Shown here: positions 46,633 to 57,303 of the stretch, piece after piece
Layout: each line of letters opens with the position of its first letter
Numbering within the stretch: the first letter of the stretch is position 1
NCBI RefSeq assembly: GCF_013426205.1
Contig: NC_089423.1
Span: forward strand, 930,001-994,000
Reading direction: 5' to 3'
Length of the DNA stretch: 64,000 bases
Source: Metarhizium brunneum
Taxonomy: Eukaryota > Ascomycota > Sordariomycetes > Hypocreales > Clavicipitaceae
Position numbers and translations under genes: made by a program
Notes under the pieces: generated by a model
The model's input: only the letters and a program-made list of their open reading frames with translations
Databases searched by the model: none
What the model was told of the DNA's origin: nothing

Positions 46633-47526
46633 ATGTCACGACAACCTTTCAAAATGTTTGAAGACGAGGACCAGCCGCCACCATACTCTTCCATCGCCCC
46701 TGCGGAATCTGTTTCATATTCCTCTGACACCACGCAGAGCCATGTATACGTGCCGCAGAGTTCGTCCCTCTTCTCCACGCAACTATCTGGTCTCCGTGGC
46801 CAGATACTAGAGGAACAAGCCGCTCGGTCATCCGCCCGCGATCAGCAAGATATCGAGACGCTATCTCTGTTGGTCCCGCACATCGAGGTTCTTCTCGATT
46901 CCATAGCGTCCTACAGTCCACCGCCGACGCTGGTGGAGGCAACCCTTGTGCCGGATGAAGCCATCGGGAGGGGATGGGTGTTTAGCGACAATGAGCAGAA
47001 ACAGAGCGGCCAAGTGACGAAACTGATACGCGTTGAGAGACACCTCAAAGCAGATGGCGATAAGAAACCGCAGCATCATTCAGCGACTTGCACATCAGAG
47101 GCGGGCGGCCCCAAGGAATTTGATGAATGGGGCCGTTGGTCCGACGACGACGAGCAGCGCAGCATATCGGGGCCCCAGGACGAATTGTGGTGGTCAGACG
47201 AAGACATGGCGAAGCGGTTAGCCAAGCATCTCGAGCCAGCTCGTGCAACTGCGTCTGTTGATCGTCAAACGGTTCGGGCCCAGGTGGAGCGGAACAAGGC
47301 GACCACGATGGCTGGCCGTTGGTCCATGTTCAAGAAGGACGAACCAGCCAAGACGGCGGCGCCGACTGCCTCTCCATCTTTGACACCATATCGGAAACCT
47401 TTGGATGACGTTTGGATGACGGTGAATGCGGAAGAAGCGACGTTTCGAAAACAGAGCGAGATGGGTATCTGGGAGAGCCGGACGGGTTGGGGGCTAGTGG
47501 TGAGGGTGAACCTGCGGCGGCTATGA
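46633..47526 (+). CDS. Uncharacterised acidic fungal protein with PPPY motif
   Basis: 297 residues, single exon, ATG 46633. I do not recognise the family. The N-terminus has an acidic patch next to a WW-ligand motif (DEDQPPPYSSIAP). A helix-rich part follows (LSLLVPHIEVLLDSIASY), then an unusual Trp/Asp-rich stretch (FDEWGRWSDDDEQ, ELWWSDEDMAKRLAKHLEP). The C-terminus is compact and conserved-looking (EATFRKQSEMGIWESRTGWGLVVRV). No signal peptide, membrane segment or catalytic motif is visible. The ordered ends around a low-complexity middle, and an uninterrupted frame in a region rich in stops in other frames, argue that it is real. The PPPY motif suggests contact with an Rsp5-type ubiquitin ligase or its adaptors, as an inference only. 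Confidence 0.75.
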   Translation: MSRQPFKMFEDEDQPPPYSSIAPAESVSYSSDTTQSHVYVPQSSSLFSTQLSGLRGQILEEQAARSSARDQQDIETLSLLVPHIEVLLDSIASYSPPPTLVEATLVPDEAIGRGWVFSDNEQKQSGQVTKLIRVERHLKADGDKKPQHHSATCTSEAGGPKEFDEWGRWSDDDEQRSISGPQDELWWSDEDMAKRLAKHLEPARATASVDRQTVRAQVERNKATTMAGRWSMFKKDEPAKTAAPTASPSLTPYRKPLDDVWMTVNAEEATFRKQSEMGIWESRTGWGLVVRVNLRRL

Positions 47527-48128
47527 TGCGACTGGGAACTCTGATCTCTCCGGTATAGGAGGGGCATGTATTGCGATTGAATGAATAATACGGATGTGCA
47601 AGATGTCAATCGGGGCTTTGAAGGGATGTGAACACTGAATGTCTTGTTCCTGATTTCGGAGACTCCACCGAGTCCACTCTCAGGTTCGGCCAACTGTCAG
47701 ACGGCCGATGACAGCCGGCAGCCACGTCCTCGAGGATAACTGACCTGTGATGGTTTCTACATGGATGACAATATCGGTCAATTCGTACATCTCACGATGA
47801 TCCACTAGTTTTGTCTCCGTTGACAGCGGTTTGCACCTCTGGGGACCGATGCCAAGGTTTGGATCGGCTGTTGACTCATTCGCCGCCTGGAAATGCCCAG
47901 CCGCCCCACTGGTTCTACGGGGCTCCGGCGTGAACCAGAGAAGTTGCCATTCTTTCTGCATGGAACCGCGTTGTGACTGGAATTAGGTGCCCGGTTTCTA
48001 TCCCGTTTTCCGATAGAGCGGAAGACAGAAACAACAACTATCCCGACCAAAAAAAAAGGACATATAAATAGCGCCGGCTGCGATTGGATTCCTCCATGGT
48101 CAAGCACAGACACCAAAGTCAATACAGA
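47527..48128. other. Intergenic, promoter of the epimerase gene
   Basis: 602 bp. A TATA box at 48063–48070 lies near its right end. Nothing else is recognised. Confidence 0.6.
48063..48070 (+). promoter_or_regulatory. TATA box of the epimerase gene
   Basis: TATAAATA ending 58 bp before the ATG at 48129. A start some 30 bp downstream would leave the earlier in-frame ATG (48096) at or before the transcript start, which favours 48129 as the translation start. Confidence 0.6.
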
Positions 48129-49133
48129 ATGCCTCATCACGATGTCCTCGTCACCGGCTCGTCGGGCCATCTCGGCACGGCATTGATGCTCACACTGCCC
48201 TCGCTGGGCTTCAACCCCGTCGGCATCGACATCCTCGCCTCGGAAACAACCCAGCACGTGGGATCAGTCAGCGACCGCGCCCTGGTGTCGGGCATTCTGC
48301 AAGCCAACCCGATCAAGCACGTCCTGCACACGGCCACCCTCCACAAACCCCACGTGGAAAGCCACACCAAGGAACAGTTTATCGAGACCAACATTACCGG
48401 AACGCTGGTCCTGCTGGAGGAGGCGGCCAGGCTGGGCAACCAGGTCGAGAGCTTCGTGTTCTTCAGCACAACAAGCAGCTTTGGGCTGGCGCTGAGCCCC
48501 GAGCCCGGGTCGCCGGCGGCGTGGATCGACGAGGCCGTCGTGCCGGTGCCCAAGAACATCTACGGCGTGACCAAGGTGGCCGCCGAGGACATGTGTGCCC
48601 TTGTGCAGCGGCAGACGGGGATGCCGGTGCTCGTGCTGCGGACCAGCCGCTTCTTCCCGGAGGAGGACGACGACGGGGACAGGCGGCGCGCCATGGGGGA
48701 CGACAACCTCAAGGTCCTGGAGCTGGCGTACCGGCGGTGCGACGTGGAGGACATTGTCTCCGCGGCGGTGTGCGCCATGCGCAGGGCGCGGGATGTCAAA
48801 TGGGCCAAGTATATCATCAGCGCGCCGCCGCCGTTCTCCCGCGATGCCGAGACGCTGGCTCGCCTGGACTCGCGGCCCGAGGATGTGTTTCGGAGCGTGG
48901 CGCCGGGGGTGGACGAGGTGTTTGGGGCCAGGGGGTGGAAGCACCTCGCGAGGGTTGATAGGGTGTACGACTCGGGCAAGGCTGTGCGCGAGCTGGGCTG
49001 GCGGCCGAAATGGACGTTTGTGGAAACGATGGAGAGGCTGGCTAGGGGGGAGGCGTGGAGGAGCGAGTTGACCGACAGGGTTGGCAAAAGGGGCTATCAC
49101 GCCGTGAGCACGGGGGTTTACACGAAGCGATGA
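48129..49133 (+). CDS. NAD-dependent epimerase/dehydratase (extended SDR)
   Basis: 334 residues from ATG 48129 (an ATG at 48096 would add 11). The N-terminal Rossmann motif is VTGSSGHLGTAL (GxxGxxG). The catalytic region has FFSTTSSFG and the active-site YGVTK (YxxxK), typical of extended short-chain dehydrogenases such as UDP-sugar epimerases. Other family marks are IKHVLHTATLHKPHV, TNITGTLVLLEEAARLG, LRTSRFFPE and a C-terminal ELGWRPKWTFVETMERL. The substrate is probably a nucleotide sugar or a similar diol, but sequence alone does not say. It is convergent with the phosphatase gene, with their ends 197 bp apart. Confidence 0.88.
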   Translation: MPHHDVLVTGSSGHLGTALMLTLPSLGFNPVGIDILASETTQHVGSVSDRALVSGILQANPIKHVLHTATLHKPHVESHTKEQFIETNITGTLVLLEEAARLGNQVESFVFFSTTSSFGLALSPEPGSPAAWIDEAVVPVPKNIYGVTKVAAEDMCALVQRQTGMPVLVLRTSRFFPEEDDDGDRRRAMGDDNLKVLELAYRRCDVEDIVSAAVCAMRRARDVKWAKYIISAPPPFSRDAETLARLDSRPEDVFRSVAPGVDEVFGARGWKHLARVDRVYDSGKAVRELGWRPKWTFVETMERLARGEAWRSELTDRVGKRGYHAVSTGVYTKR

Positions 49134-49330
49134 AGCTGGCGAAGCATGACTGGACATTGGGTTGGAAAGACGCACTGTCTGTCGTGAGCTGGGTGTCGTG
49201 GGATATAGTCTGTACTCGCCAAGATTGCAATATTGTCTATCAGATGGCTCTCCAAGTCTAGTGCTCGTTACGCATGCTCCATCTTGCGCGGCATGGGTGA
49301 TTCCTCGTACATCACGAATGTGCCGCAGCT

Positions 49331-50404
49331 TCACGCGGTCAGCATGTCCCCGTGGCCCTGGTCCCTCAACACCTGATGGACGGCGTCCAAGACCCTGCCG
49401 TGAAGATGCTCCGGCGCGGCGACAAAGCCAAAGTTGGCGCTCAACTTCCTGCCCGCGGCCAGGTCGATCCGCCTGCCCAGGACGTCTGTAATCTTGCCGC
49501 CCGTCTCCTGGAACAGGAGCATGGCGCCCGCGTGATCCCACACCTTGGCGTACCGATCCCGCCGCTTGTACACCCAGACGGTCGTGTTTCCCAGGCCCAG
49601 CGCGAGCGTCGCCCAGCGCAGAACCCACGGCACCAGATCGCATCCCGGGAACGCTGCCCCCAGCCTGTCGGCGACGGCCTCGTGCACGCCGTCCAGCGCC
49701 GAGTCCGCCATGCCGACGCATGTGACGAAGCGGACGGCGTCTCCCTCTCGCGCGGCGGAGAGTGGCCTCACGACGGCGTCGTCGGCCGCCGTCATCGACC
49801 GCACGTAGGCGCCGTGCCCGCGGACGGCAAACACGATGCAGCCGCGGCCTAGGGGGTCAATGTCTCGGTTTCCCAGGGGCGCTGCCGCATTCATGGACAT
49901 GTTGGGGCAGCCGACGGACCCGAGGACCTGCTCCCCGTCGACCAGGAGCGCGACGTTGATGGCGTACAGCTCGCCCCGGACGTAGGTCCTCGTGCCGTCG
50001 ATCGGGTCAAACACCCACGTCCGCCGGGACCCCTTGCCGCCGGGCGCAGTGGACGCCGCCAGGTCGATGAGCTGGCAGACGTGTTCCCTGGACTGGGGCA
50101 GCGCGTCCTCGTGCTCGTCGTGCCGAGTCTCCCGCAGCAGGTCCCATACTCGGCTGAGGAGGAGCTCGTTGCGCCGCAGGCCCGAGGCGTCTTCCTCGCC
50201 GACGAAGCGGTCCCCGGGGAAGGCGTGCCGGAAGGTGGCGATCAGCAGGGCCTGGATGGCAAAGTCGGCCACGGTGACGGGGCTCAGGTCGTCCTTTTCG
50301 AGGACGCCCTTGTCTGCGGCTGAGGCGATGGATTGGCTGAGCTGCGCGGCTCTTTGGAGCGCCCTGAATGATGTGGCGAGTTCTTTGGCATAGGGGCTGT
50401 CCAT
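49331..50404 (-). CDS. 3'(2'),5'-bisphosphate nucleotidase-like phosphatase (HAL2/IMPase family)
   Basis: 357 residues from ATG 50404. The lithium-sensitive inositol-monophosphatase signatures are all present: SPVTVADFAIQ, VGEEDA (metal-binding Glu), WVFDPIDGTRTYVRG (DPxDGT metal site) and YAKVWDHAGAMLLFQETGG (WDxAAG site). The length equals that of yeast Met22/Hal2, which hydrolyses PAP formed in sulfate assimilation. The loop after DPIDGT (RTYVRG rather than KGFLRG) and the DFAIQ start suggest a paralogue, so PAP, inositol phosphates or related bisphosphates are possible substrates. No targeting signal is seen. Confidence 0.88.
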   Translation of the reverse strand: MDSPYAKELATSFRALQRAAQLSQSIASAADKGVLEKDDLSPVTVADFAIQALLIATFRHAFPGDRFVGEEDASGLRRNELLLSRVWDLLRETRHDEHEDALPQSREHVCQLIDLAASTAPGGKGSRRTWVFDPIDGTRTYVRGELYAINVALLVDGEQVLGSVGCPNMSMNAAAPLGNRDIDPLGRGCIVFAVRGHGAYVRSMTAADDAVVRPLSAAREGDAVRFVTCVGMADSALDGVHEAVADRLGAAFPGCDLVPWVLRWATLALGLGNTTVWVYKRRDRYAKVWDHAGAMLLFQETGGKITDVLGRRIDLAAGRKLSANFGFVAAPEHLHGRVLDAVHQVLRDQGHGDMLTA

Positions 50405-51938
50405 GATGGCCGCGGGTGGATGTGTCGAGGTAAGGGCATGATTGTGAATTTGTGAGCAGGCAATGGAGAATGGATCCAATGTCGTCAATCCGTCCTTTCG
50501 AATGCCGCGAGGCTGGTGGGGCTCAAGTTCTCACATGTGCAACTTTCCGTTCTTCTCTGGCCAGGGCTCATGGTCGTCCGACAGCAAATGTGATGTGATC
50601 TGGTTAACAATACTTGCAGCTCTTGCTCACACTTTCTTTCTTTATTATCAAGCAGAGCCACTTGGTCTCTCTTGTCCCGCTGCTGTTCTGAAACAAGGTG
50701 TTGATCCACAAACCAGGATGCAAGATTCACTTGAATGTTCCAGTCCCCGCCACCTGCTCAACTTCTCTTGCTGATGTAGTCAAGCTATACAATTAGATTA
50801 TTGTGTATAAGAATTCTTGTCATTCATCGAGAGAGCAAATGGGGATGGGTGGGGGATGGCCACCGGATACCTCACGGGTCCTTCACCAGCCCGAAAGCTT
50901 TGAAACTAAAAGTCCACGTTGAGCTCGACAAGCCAAGTATTCTTTAGTTGCGGCGGTGACTGTCGTAGTGTAAAGGTCGATACAACCATGCCATTTGTTG
51001 CCGGTCTGGCTGCATCCATCTCAGCCATAATATCACATTTGGAACGTGAGCCTGTAATTGATATGCTAGACAACACAGGGACAGAGCCAAAAGGGCACAA
51101 CTATAAGCCGGATATCAGAGATAATTGGCCAACGGCTGTTATTTCCGGGTCTCTTTGCCTCGTGCGTCGATGATAACCACTGTGATGCGTGGCAGACCAT
51201 GGTGGTGCGCAAGCATCTCGTGTCAACGCCTTATTCTGACTAGACAAGGAGCCGCGGACTAAATCCATCGACGGCCATGGTAAGATGAGCCGGCTTTGAG
51301 CTGGGCAAGATTTTTGGGTCGTTGTATGTAGTCCTTGGGAATTTACGCTCAGCCAAGCGTTAGGGGATTATCTCTGTCTTTTATCATGAGCTTCCTTAGT
51401 CTACTACTGTTTACTCACTGTGCCAGAAAACAAGTCAATATTTACTTACCAGGGGAGACGATAGATCAGTGTGCTCAGCCATTTAACTTCAGCACTGCAC
51501 TTTTTAGCCACACGTCGCTCAATATCCCTCGACCCAAGTTCACCGTTTATAGTTCTGGAGAAATAGCGTCGGCCAGTCCATTGCACGTATATATACCATG
51601 TAGGCTTTAGAAAAGAACTGGCTAGTTGTGTGGCCATTCCGGGCCTCGTATCCCATTGCAACCTTGTCTCGTTGAATAATTCGACGACATCTTCTATTCG
51701 CCTACAACTCGAGCTCTTTTATTGATTGTAAAGGTCGTGATTCTCGTGAAGCTTTTGATCCTCTTGGAGATCCGGTCATGTCAGGTCATATTATGCGATA
51801 ACCGCAGACACTGCGTTTCCATGCGCCGTCCTTCACCATTCTCACCATTCTCACACATCAGCAATATACAACACTCTGGTGCGGTGAAACAAGGACCAAG
51901 GCAAATAAAGTAAAGTAGATTCCGGCTCTAAACAATAA
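50405..51938. other. Intergenic, no gene called
   Basis: 1.5 kb upstream of the phosphatase and downstream of the methyltransferase. A short minus-strand frame (50906–51100) looks mildly coding but has no ATG and no domain. Otherwise nothing is seen. Confidence 0.5.
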
Positions 51939-52607
51939 TTATATTTGAACAATGTAATATTCCTCCGTAACACCGCCCCCTAAATGTCCCAGCCCGGTGC
52001 GAACAATCTCCAGAGAGTCGCCCCCCTTGGACACTATAGACTGAATGGCCTTCAAATCCGCAAACGAGCTCGTCCCCAGCAACACCTTCCCATCCTCATT
52101 CAGATAATTCGCGCTCTCGGCCACAAACCTCTGCAGCAAATGGTACCCCAGGTCAAACGTCTTTTCCGTCTTGAGCTCGTCGGGCACGCTCGAGTCAATC
52201 TGCCACGGGTGGTTCCAGAAGATGTAGTCAAACTTTCCGTCAATCTGGTCAAAGATGTCGCTGACGACAAACGTGCCGGCCTGCCGGTTACGCGAGAAGT
52301 TGCCCTTGGCGGTCTCGACGGCAAAGGGGTTGATGTCGGCGCCGATGACCTTGGACCCGGACGCGGCGAGGTGCAGGGAGACGAGGCCGGAGCCGACGCC
52401 CATCTCGAGAAAGGAGCCGCCCTTGACGATGGACGGCAGGTTCTGGCCGTACCAGAGCGTTTCGGGGAAGTACTTGGGGGAGTAGACGGAGGGGTGAATC
52501 TGCAGCTCAAAGTTGCCCACCTGCGCGGGGTACGCTTCGTGGTGCTTCCTGGCCTCGTTGATGAGGTCGGAGATGCGCTTCTCCCAGTCTTGACGTGAAG
52601 ATGCCAT
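51939..52607 (-). CDS. Class I SAM-dependent methyltransferase (HemK/PrmA-like)
   Basis: 222 residues, single exon, ATG 52607. The SAM-binding motif I is FLEMGVGSGLVSLHLA (usual DxGxGxG), motif II is VIGADINPFAV, and the substrate motif is WNHPW, where N6-adenine and protein-glutamine methyltransferases of the HemK/PrmC/MTQ type have NPPY. The remainder (LLQRFVAESANYLNEDGKVLLGT) is the usual central sheet. The short N-terminal helix (DWEKRISDLINEARKHHEAYP) may be the substrate-recognition part. The N-H-P-W variant makes the exact target uncertain. A TATA box lies 120 bp upstream. Confidence 0.88.
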   Translation of the reverse strand: MASSRQDWEKRISDLINEARKHHEAYPAQVGNFELQIHPSVYSPKYFPETLWYGQNLPSIVKGGSFLEMGVGSGLVSLHLAASGSKVIGADINPFAVETAKGNFSRNRQAGTFVVSDIFDQIDGKFDYIFWNHPWQIDSSVPDELKTEKTFDLGYHLLQRFVAESANYLNEDGKVLLGTSSFADLKAIQSIVSKGGDSLEIVRTGLGHLGGGVTEEYYIVQI

Positions 52608-54773
52608 GTTGAATGATGGTTGGGGAGGCAGAGAAGACGGGAGTGTTGTGGACTATCTGGATAGGGCTGCTGATGAGGATAAGTGGTTTGATTGAGAGGG
52701 CATGGTGAAGAGAGCAGTCGAGGGCGTATTTATACCCTCTGGGCGATGAGGTTGAATCATGTTTTTGCCAGCGGCGACGATGAAGAGCCGTGGCGCTCCG
52801 TGTGCATGCATGGTCGAGTTTTGAATCGAGGCTTCTGATGCAGTTGACGATTCATTCCCCACACGTTTCGGCGCGGCCCCGCTGGTTACGCATGAATTGA
52901 TTGTCAGATGCCAGCTGGATTTGCCCTTTTGGCCATCAATGTCTTTATTTTGTTCTGCGCGCTTGGGCGTCCTCGGATTCGCGATGCCAGGGGACCGCCC
53001 TTGTCGCGGCGTGTGCGATGCACAAAGGGAGGATCAAGGACATGGGAAGGGAGCCGCTGCATGTCCGAAATGGCGCCATTTCCCCCAGATAAATTATCGG
53101 AATGCCAAGTTGAAGCCTTCCGTTCCGCACTATGCCTATGCGTGCGCCAAATGACTCGTGTTGCCAGCTTTGGTCGGAGCAAAGCGGTCGCTTGCCATGG
53201 AAACTCCTGCAAGCTGGGGGTCCGAGCCGTGCCAGCTTCACCGCTGCGTGTTGCTCGGGCCTACAGAGCACTGTAGACTGCATTGCGGCTGCATGTATGT
53301 AGTCTTGAGAAACAGCTGATTTGTCGAGGTCGCTGCGGCCTGTCCTGGGGAAGCGCGGCGAATAGTGCTGCGTTTCCGGACGTCGTTTCGTTTCTCGGCG
53401 TTGCTCTATTGTATGAGTCGCGTCGGCGTGATTTGCGCATCGAAACAGATGAGCAGGTTTTGGCTTTGGTTTGAGTCTTGGTTTCTCTTGACTTGGAATT
53501 CCTCGTCTGCTGTTTTGACAACCAACCAGGGGGCCCCGTGTCCTACAAGGACAGACCGTACGACGATTGACAGTACGCATCAACATGCTCGGGTCGCATT
53601 GGCAGATCATGGCATCGGCAGCCAGCGGCGGCTGCAACATTCTTCGGCCCGTCGTCGCTCTGCCGGTACATGAACCCTGTTTGCCGAGTTGGCCAATGAA
53701 TGGGAAGCCAGTGTGAAAATCAACGCCAAGTTGCGTCTCAGCACTTGAGGTCCCAGTGTATGAACCGTCTCGCCAACAACACCTCCTGTCTTGGTTTCCC
53801 ATCAAGCATGACACAGGTTTCCAATGACTTCCCGTCTTCGAGGGCGCTCTGGTTACAGCCTGCCACTCGACTGCATTCACTTGAGACTCTGCTGAAACTG
53901 CAAAGCCTAAAACACTCTTGAATCTCGGTGCCGCCTCCTACCCCATACATGATATTTCATGCGGGACGAGCCGCCAGGCGCCTCAGAAAAAAGAGACGAG
54001 TCAGACATGCTGCGGATACTTTGTATGCACATCTGGTCATGTGCAGCTAAACAAGTTGCGATGAGCGGTTGTGAAACTGTTGGTGGCTGAGCAAGAACTC
54101 GCGGCGACGTTGCCATTTCTCATACCAAGATACAAACCGTCAAGACTTGAATATATGTAAACTGGGGATTTGGATAATTGAACCGGTTACGGAGAAATGA
54201 CAAGACTAGTTTCAACTTTATTGCCCGTCACTTTTCTCTATTCACTGAGCGCAAGCACAATGCCCCAGGAGTGTTACATAAGCGCTCTATATCGGATTGT
54301 TTACAAGTACAAAGAATAAATGCTGTATATAAAGTAAAGACAAGGCTACGACTTATACTATTATACCAGCTTTATATCCTCCGCTTCAAGTGCGTCGAGT
54401 CTATTACCTGCTCTCTCATATCTCTATAGTTGTATTCTATCCAGGTATTATAGTCTCGGCATTCTCAATTTATAACTTGGACGGATAAAAGTAAAATAGC
54501 CTTTATATTTGCACTCATAATATAAGGAAAACCCTATGCTCCAGGGACAAAACCCTATACTATACAAGGCCGTATTATAATAACTATCCAACCTTACATT
54601 CAATAAGTCACGGACTAACAGTAGGCGCGCCAAGATAAGGCGCCTTTTGGAATAGAGTGGCAGGAATTATCTTTTGTGTAAATCCAAAAACCGCCGCGAG
54701 ATGTGTCCCAAACAAATACTACCAAGATGTTAATTTTCTTTACAAAATTTGGGTAAAGACACTCATAATAGTG
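52608..54773. other. Intergenic, grading into AT-rich DNA
   Basis: 2.2 kb. A long open frame of 311 codons on the minus strand (52945–53880) has a GTG start, unlikely composition and no domain. From about 54.13 kb the base composition drops sharply in GC, marking the left edge of the RIP-like block. The AT-rich end has many stops in all frames. Confidence 0.5.
52727..52734 (-). promoter_or_regulatory. TATA box of the methyltransferase gene
   Basis: TATAAATA on the minus strand, 120 bp upstream of the methyltransferase ATG, flanked by GGG/CCC. Confidence 0.6.
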
Positions 54774-55040
54774 CTAGCGGTTTGACGTACTCTTGCAATT
54801 AGACACGTAGACCTTGATAGAATGCATATTCTTGTCCAGGAGACCATGGGAATGTTGGGCCGTGGCAACAACTCCGTCATCAATTTTGTTACAGGATTGG
54901 TCTGGAGCTAGACCGAACATGCCAATAAAGTGTTGTTGCTGTTCGGGCTCAAAAATGCCGCCTGCTTCGTTTGGCATAAACCCAGCGTGAATATTAGCGA
55001 CTAGGGAAGCCAGGATTACTGCGGCAGAAGTAAAGCGCAT
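54774..55040 (-). CDS. Small secreted protein in AT-rich DNA
   Basis: 88 residues from ATG 55040, single exon. The N-terminus is a textbook signal peptide (MRFTSAAVILASLVANIHA, cut before GF). The mature 69 residues are polar with only two Cys (DQSCNK and SNCKS), enough for one disulfide, and no known domain. A TATA box (55165–55172) lies about 125 bp upstream. It sits intact between heavily mutated sequences, so the frame has been kept open or was recently acquired. Its size, signal peptide and location suggest an effector-like protein, which is inference only. It could still be a chance frame, as 88 codons in AT-rich DNA are unlikely but possible. Confidence 0.6.
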   Translation of the reverse strand: MRFTSAAVILASLVANIHAGFMPNEAGGIFEPEQQQHFIGMFGLAPDQSCNKIDDGVVATAQHSHGLLDKNMHSIKVYVSNCKSTSNR

Positions 55041-56901
55041 TTTGGATTTGTGTGAAAGAATTCAAGTGTAGAATATAGACGAGGTAAAATCTTGCTTTGT
55101 TATATCGGGGTTACGCGATTTGCTTGTTTATTTTCCCGTCTTATTATCGGGAGCGAAGAGCGCTTATTTATATTGTTTTATTGCAGAGTACAATTAGGCT
55201 CAATACACTAAAGTCTAAATTATTTGACTTTAGAAAGTGATATATTTACTTTTCTATTATATACAGGTACAACAGGAATACACGAACGAGAATCTTGATG
55301 CCTTATGCTAGCTTAATACACTGAATATTCCCAAGAGCACTAGACTAGAAGTGTACTTATAAACGGTGTAACCGCCCCTCACAGGCCGGCCTAGGCTTGT
55401 GGTAAATCAGATTTTGGCTTTGAGGCGGCTTTACCCCTCATTTGCGGGGAGCAATCAGCGATTCTTTTTCCAATAATGACGGCCCCCAATATACTTTTGT
55501 GGGAAATGTGTGGCAAAGTCTCGGCTTGTCGGGCGGGAGCTCTCAGCAAGCGACAGTAGCTGAAACATGGCTATAGGAGGCGGAGCGCCATCTCAAAGAG
55601 GCTTGGTAGGATCTCTTGCCGTTTGTAATTACCGTCTAAAAATGTTTTAAGCGAAATAAACAGGCACTAGGCGGACAAATAAAGGAAAGTACCCATGTAT
55701 ATTATTTACCTGCGCCCCTATTTGATGGGTCAATAACCTAGTTTTCTCTCTCTTATAGCTTGTAAACCTTGTGCGATGTAAATTTGGCACACATTCCTTA
55801 GAACCCCGCCGAGTTTTATCTTCCACGCCTCGTCTGCTCCTGTATCAAACTAGACTTTAACCTAAAGGCAAAAACATAGTTGTGCAGCCAGCCACAATTC
55901 GGAGACTATGACGGTATTAATTGAGAGCATGTGTGTAATAGTGTAGGTCTTGATGCTTGGAATTGACGTGAGAGGCTTGCAGTAAGGGATTAATAAGCGT
56001 GTTATTCTCGACTAGAGGAGATAAACCTATTTAAGCTTCTAGATGTGGCGGCTAAGCTCCGAACTAAGAGAGATTATTGCCTAAAATACTACCGCGCCCA
56101 ACAAGTAGCACGCAAAAAAGCAATATATGACCATGTCTATTATAATTCTGCTCCAGAAATTAACTTCAAATACTAGGTTGTGCCGGAAGCTGCTTCTTCT
56201 GCACTCGCTTTTATCCGGACCTGCCGGGCGACAAGCGAGATAACAGCATCGGGCTCTAGAGTGCAAGAGCTCCTCAAGCCCTTCTTCCCTCACGCTCGGG
56301 GTCCAAGACAGAAATGCACAAACCCATGACGCCGTCTTCAGCTCCGCGTTGAATGCTTGAAGCGAATTGATACCAGGGACGCGGGCCTAGGCTTTAAAAC
56401 TACGTAAGCTGTTAGTATTCCTGGCTACAATCTGTCCGCTAAAGTTGCTATTAAGTTTAAGCGTGCATAGTGGATTCATGACCTTGGAGAAAACAGTCCG
56501 GTCCCAAGAAAGCAGGACTGGGCCACTCGGATCTCAGCATCAGGACTTGTATATACCTATCTTACAATCTGAGCGACCTGCAGGACAGACCGGCAGTGCT
56601 GATATTGTCACGTTATAAGACTTATATTAACTAAGCTTCTTAATAAAATTATTATTCTTATTAGATACCCGGATATACTAAGATTAAGCCCTCTCTGATA
56701 TACTACTTTGTAATCCGAGTTACGGAGATATATCAAATCCTTAATAGCTTGTGTCCTTGTCTGGCTTCTTGGTAAGGCTTGAGTTATTATTGTAGTTGCC
56801 AGCCTTAATCTCTCCGGAGGTAATATATATTTAATCGGGTTAAAGTAACCTTTATACCAATGTGTGTGTATTAAAGGCGAGCCCGATGTGGGCTACAGCG
56901 C
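55041..56901. other. Degenerate AT-rich sequence, no gene
   Basis: 1.9 kb with stops in all frames. Around 56.09–56.33 kb the plus strand translates to a longer coding-looking piece (ELLKPFFPHARGPRQ) broken by stops. It may be an old transposon fragment but is not identifiable. Confidence 0.5.
55165..55172 (-). promoter_or_regulatory. TATA box of the small secreted gene
   Basis: TATAAATA on the minus strand, about 125 bp upstream of the ATG at 55040. In AT-rich DNA such matches are less telling than elsewhere. Confidence 0.35.
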
Positions 56902-57303
56902 TCATGCATACAGCTCCCAATAGATGGACTCGCTTTCAACCCTGTTGGCAGGACAATAGATATTTGTAGAAACTCGAGACAGACTGACAGTTAGACAAAC
57001 AATATGACCGAAGATCCTTGGCTTACTCGGTAGTGTTAGTGTCTTACATGAAGGATAGAAACAGTCCGAGGTATTGCAGAACAGATAGATAAAGAGAGAG
57101 TATTGCTGAATATAATTGTTGGCTTTGGCTGGGTAGTAATTCGAGTGGGGCATCGCGAATCTAGAGTACGCCCGCCAAGGACGCGCCAAGATTATCGTAC
57201 GGGACTCTTGCATTATATCAATGTGTAAAACCGGGTCGTATAGCCTCATCTTGGCGTGCTGCTTCAATGTTGGCGGAAGTTGCTCGTCGCAGCCTGGGAA
57301 CAT
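56902..57303 (-). pseudogene. Relic open frame spanning the duplicated unit
   Basis: A 133-codon frame from ATG 57303. Its first 50 codons look coding (MFPGCDEQLPPTLKQHAK, then ESRTIILARPWRAYSRF) and the rest drifts into AT-rich non-coding-like residues. The neighbouring tandem copy encodes nearly the same start (VFPGCDEQLPPTLKQHAK) and differs mainly at synonymous sites before hitting a stop. This suggests a formerly translated sequence. The product is not recognised. Confidence 0.3.

Noticed and set aside
48264..49721. 485-codon open frame antisense to the epimerase gene
   Set aside because: Its Arg/Gly/His/Pro-rich composition is the usual shadow of high third-position GC in the real gene.
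50906..51100. Minus-strand frame ending PQLKNTWLVELNVDF
   Set aside because: Lacks an ATG start and any recognised domain. It may be a gene fragment, but I cannot support it.
52945..53880. 311-codon open frame on the minus strand
   Set aside because: It begins at GTG, is rich in Arg/Cys/His without any domain, and has no ATG near the start. It is probably a chance frame in GC-rich DNA.
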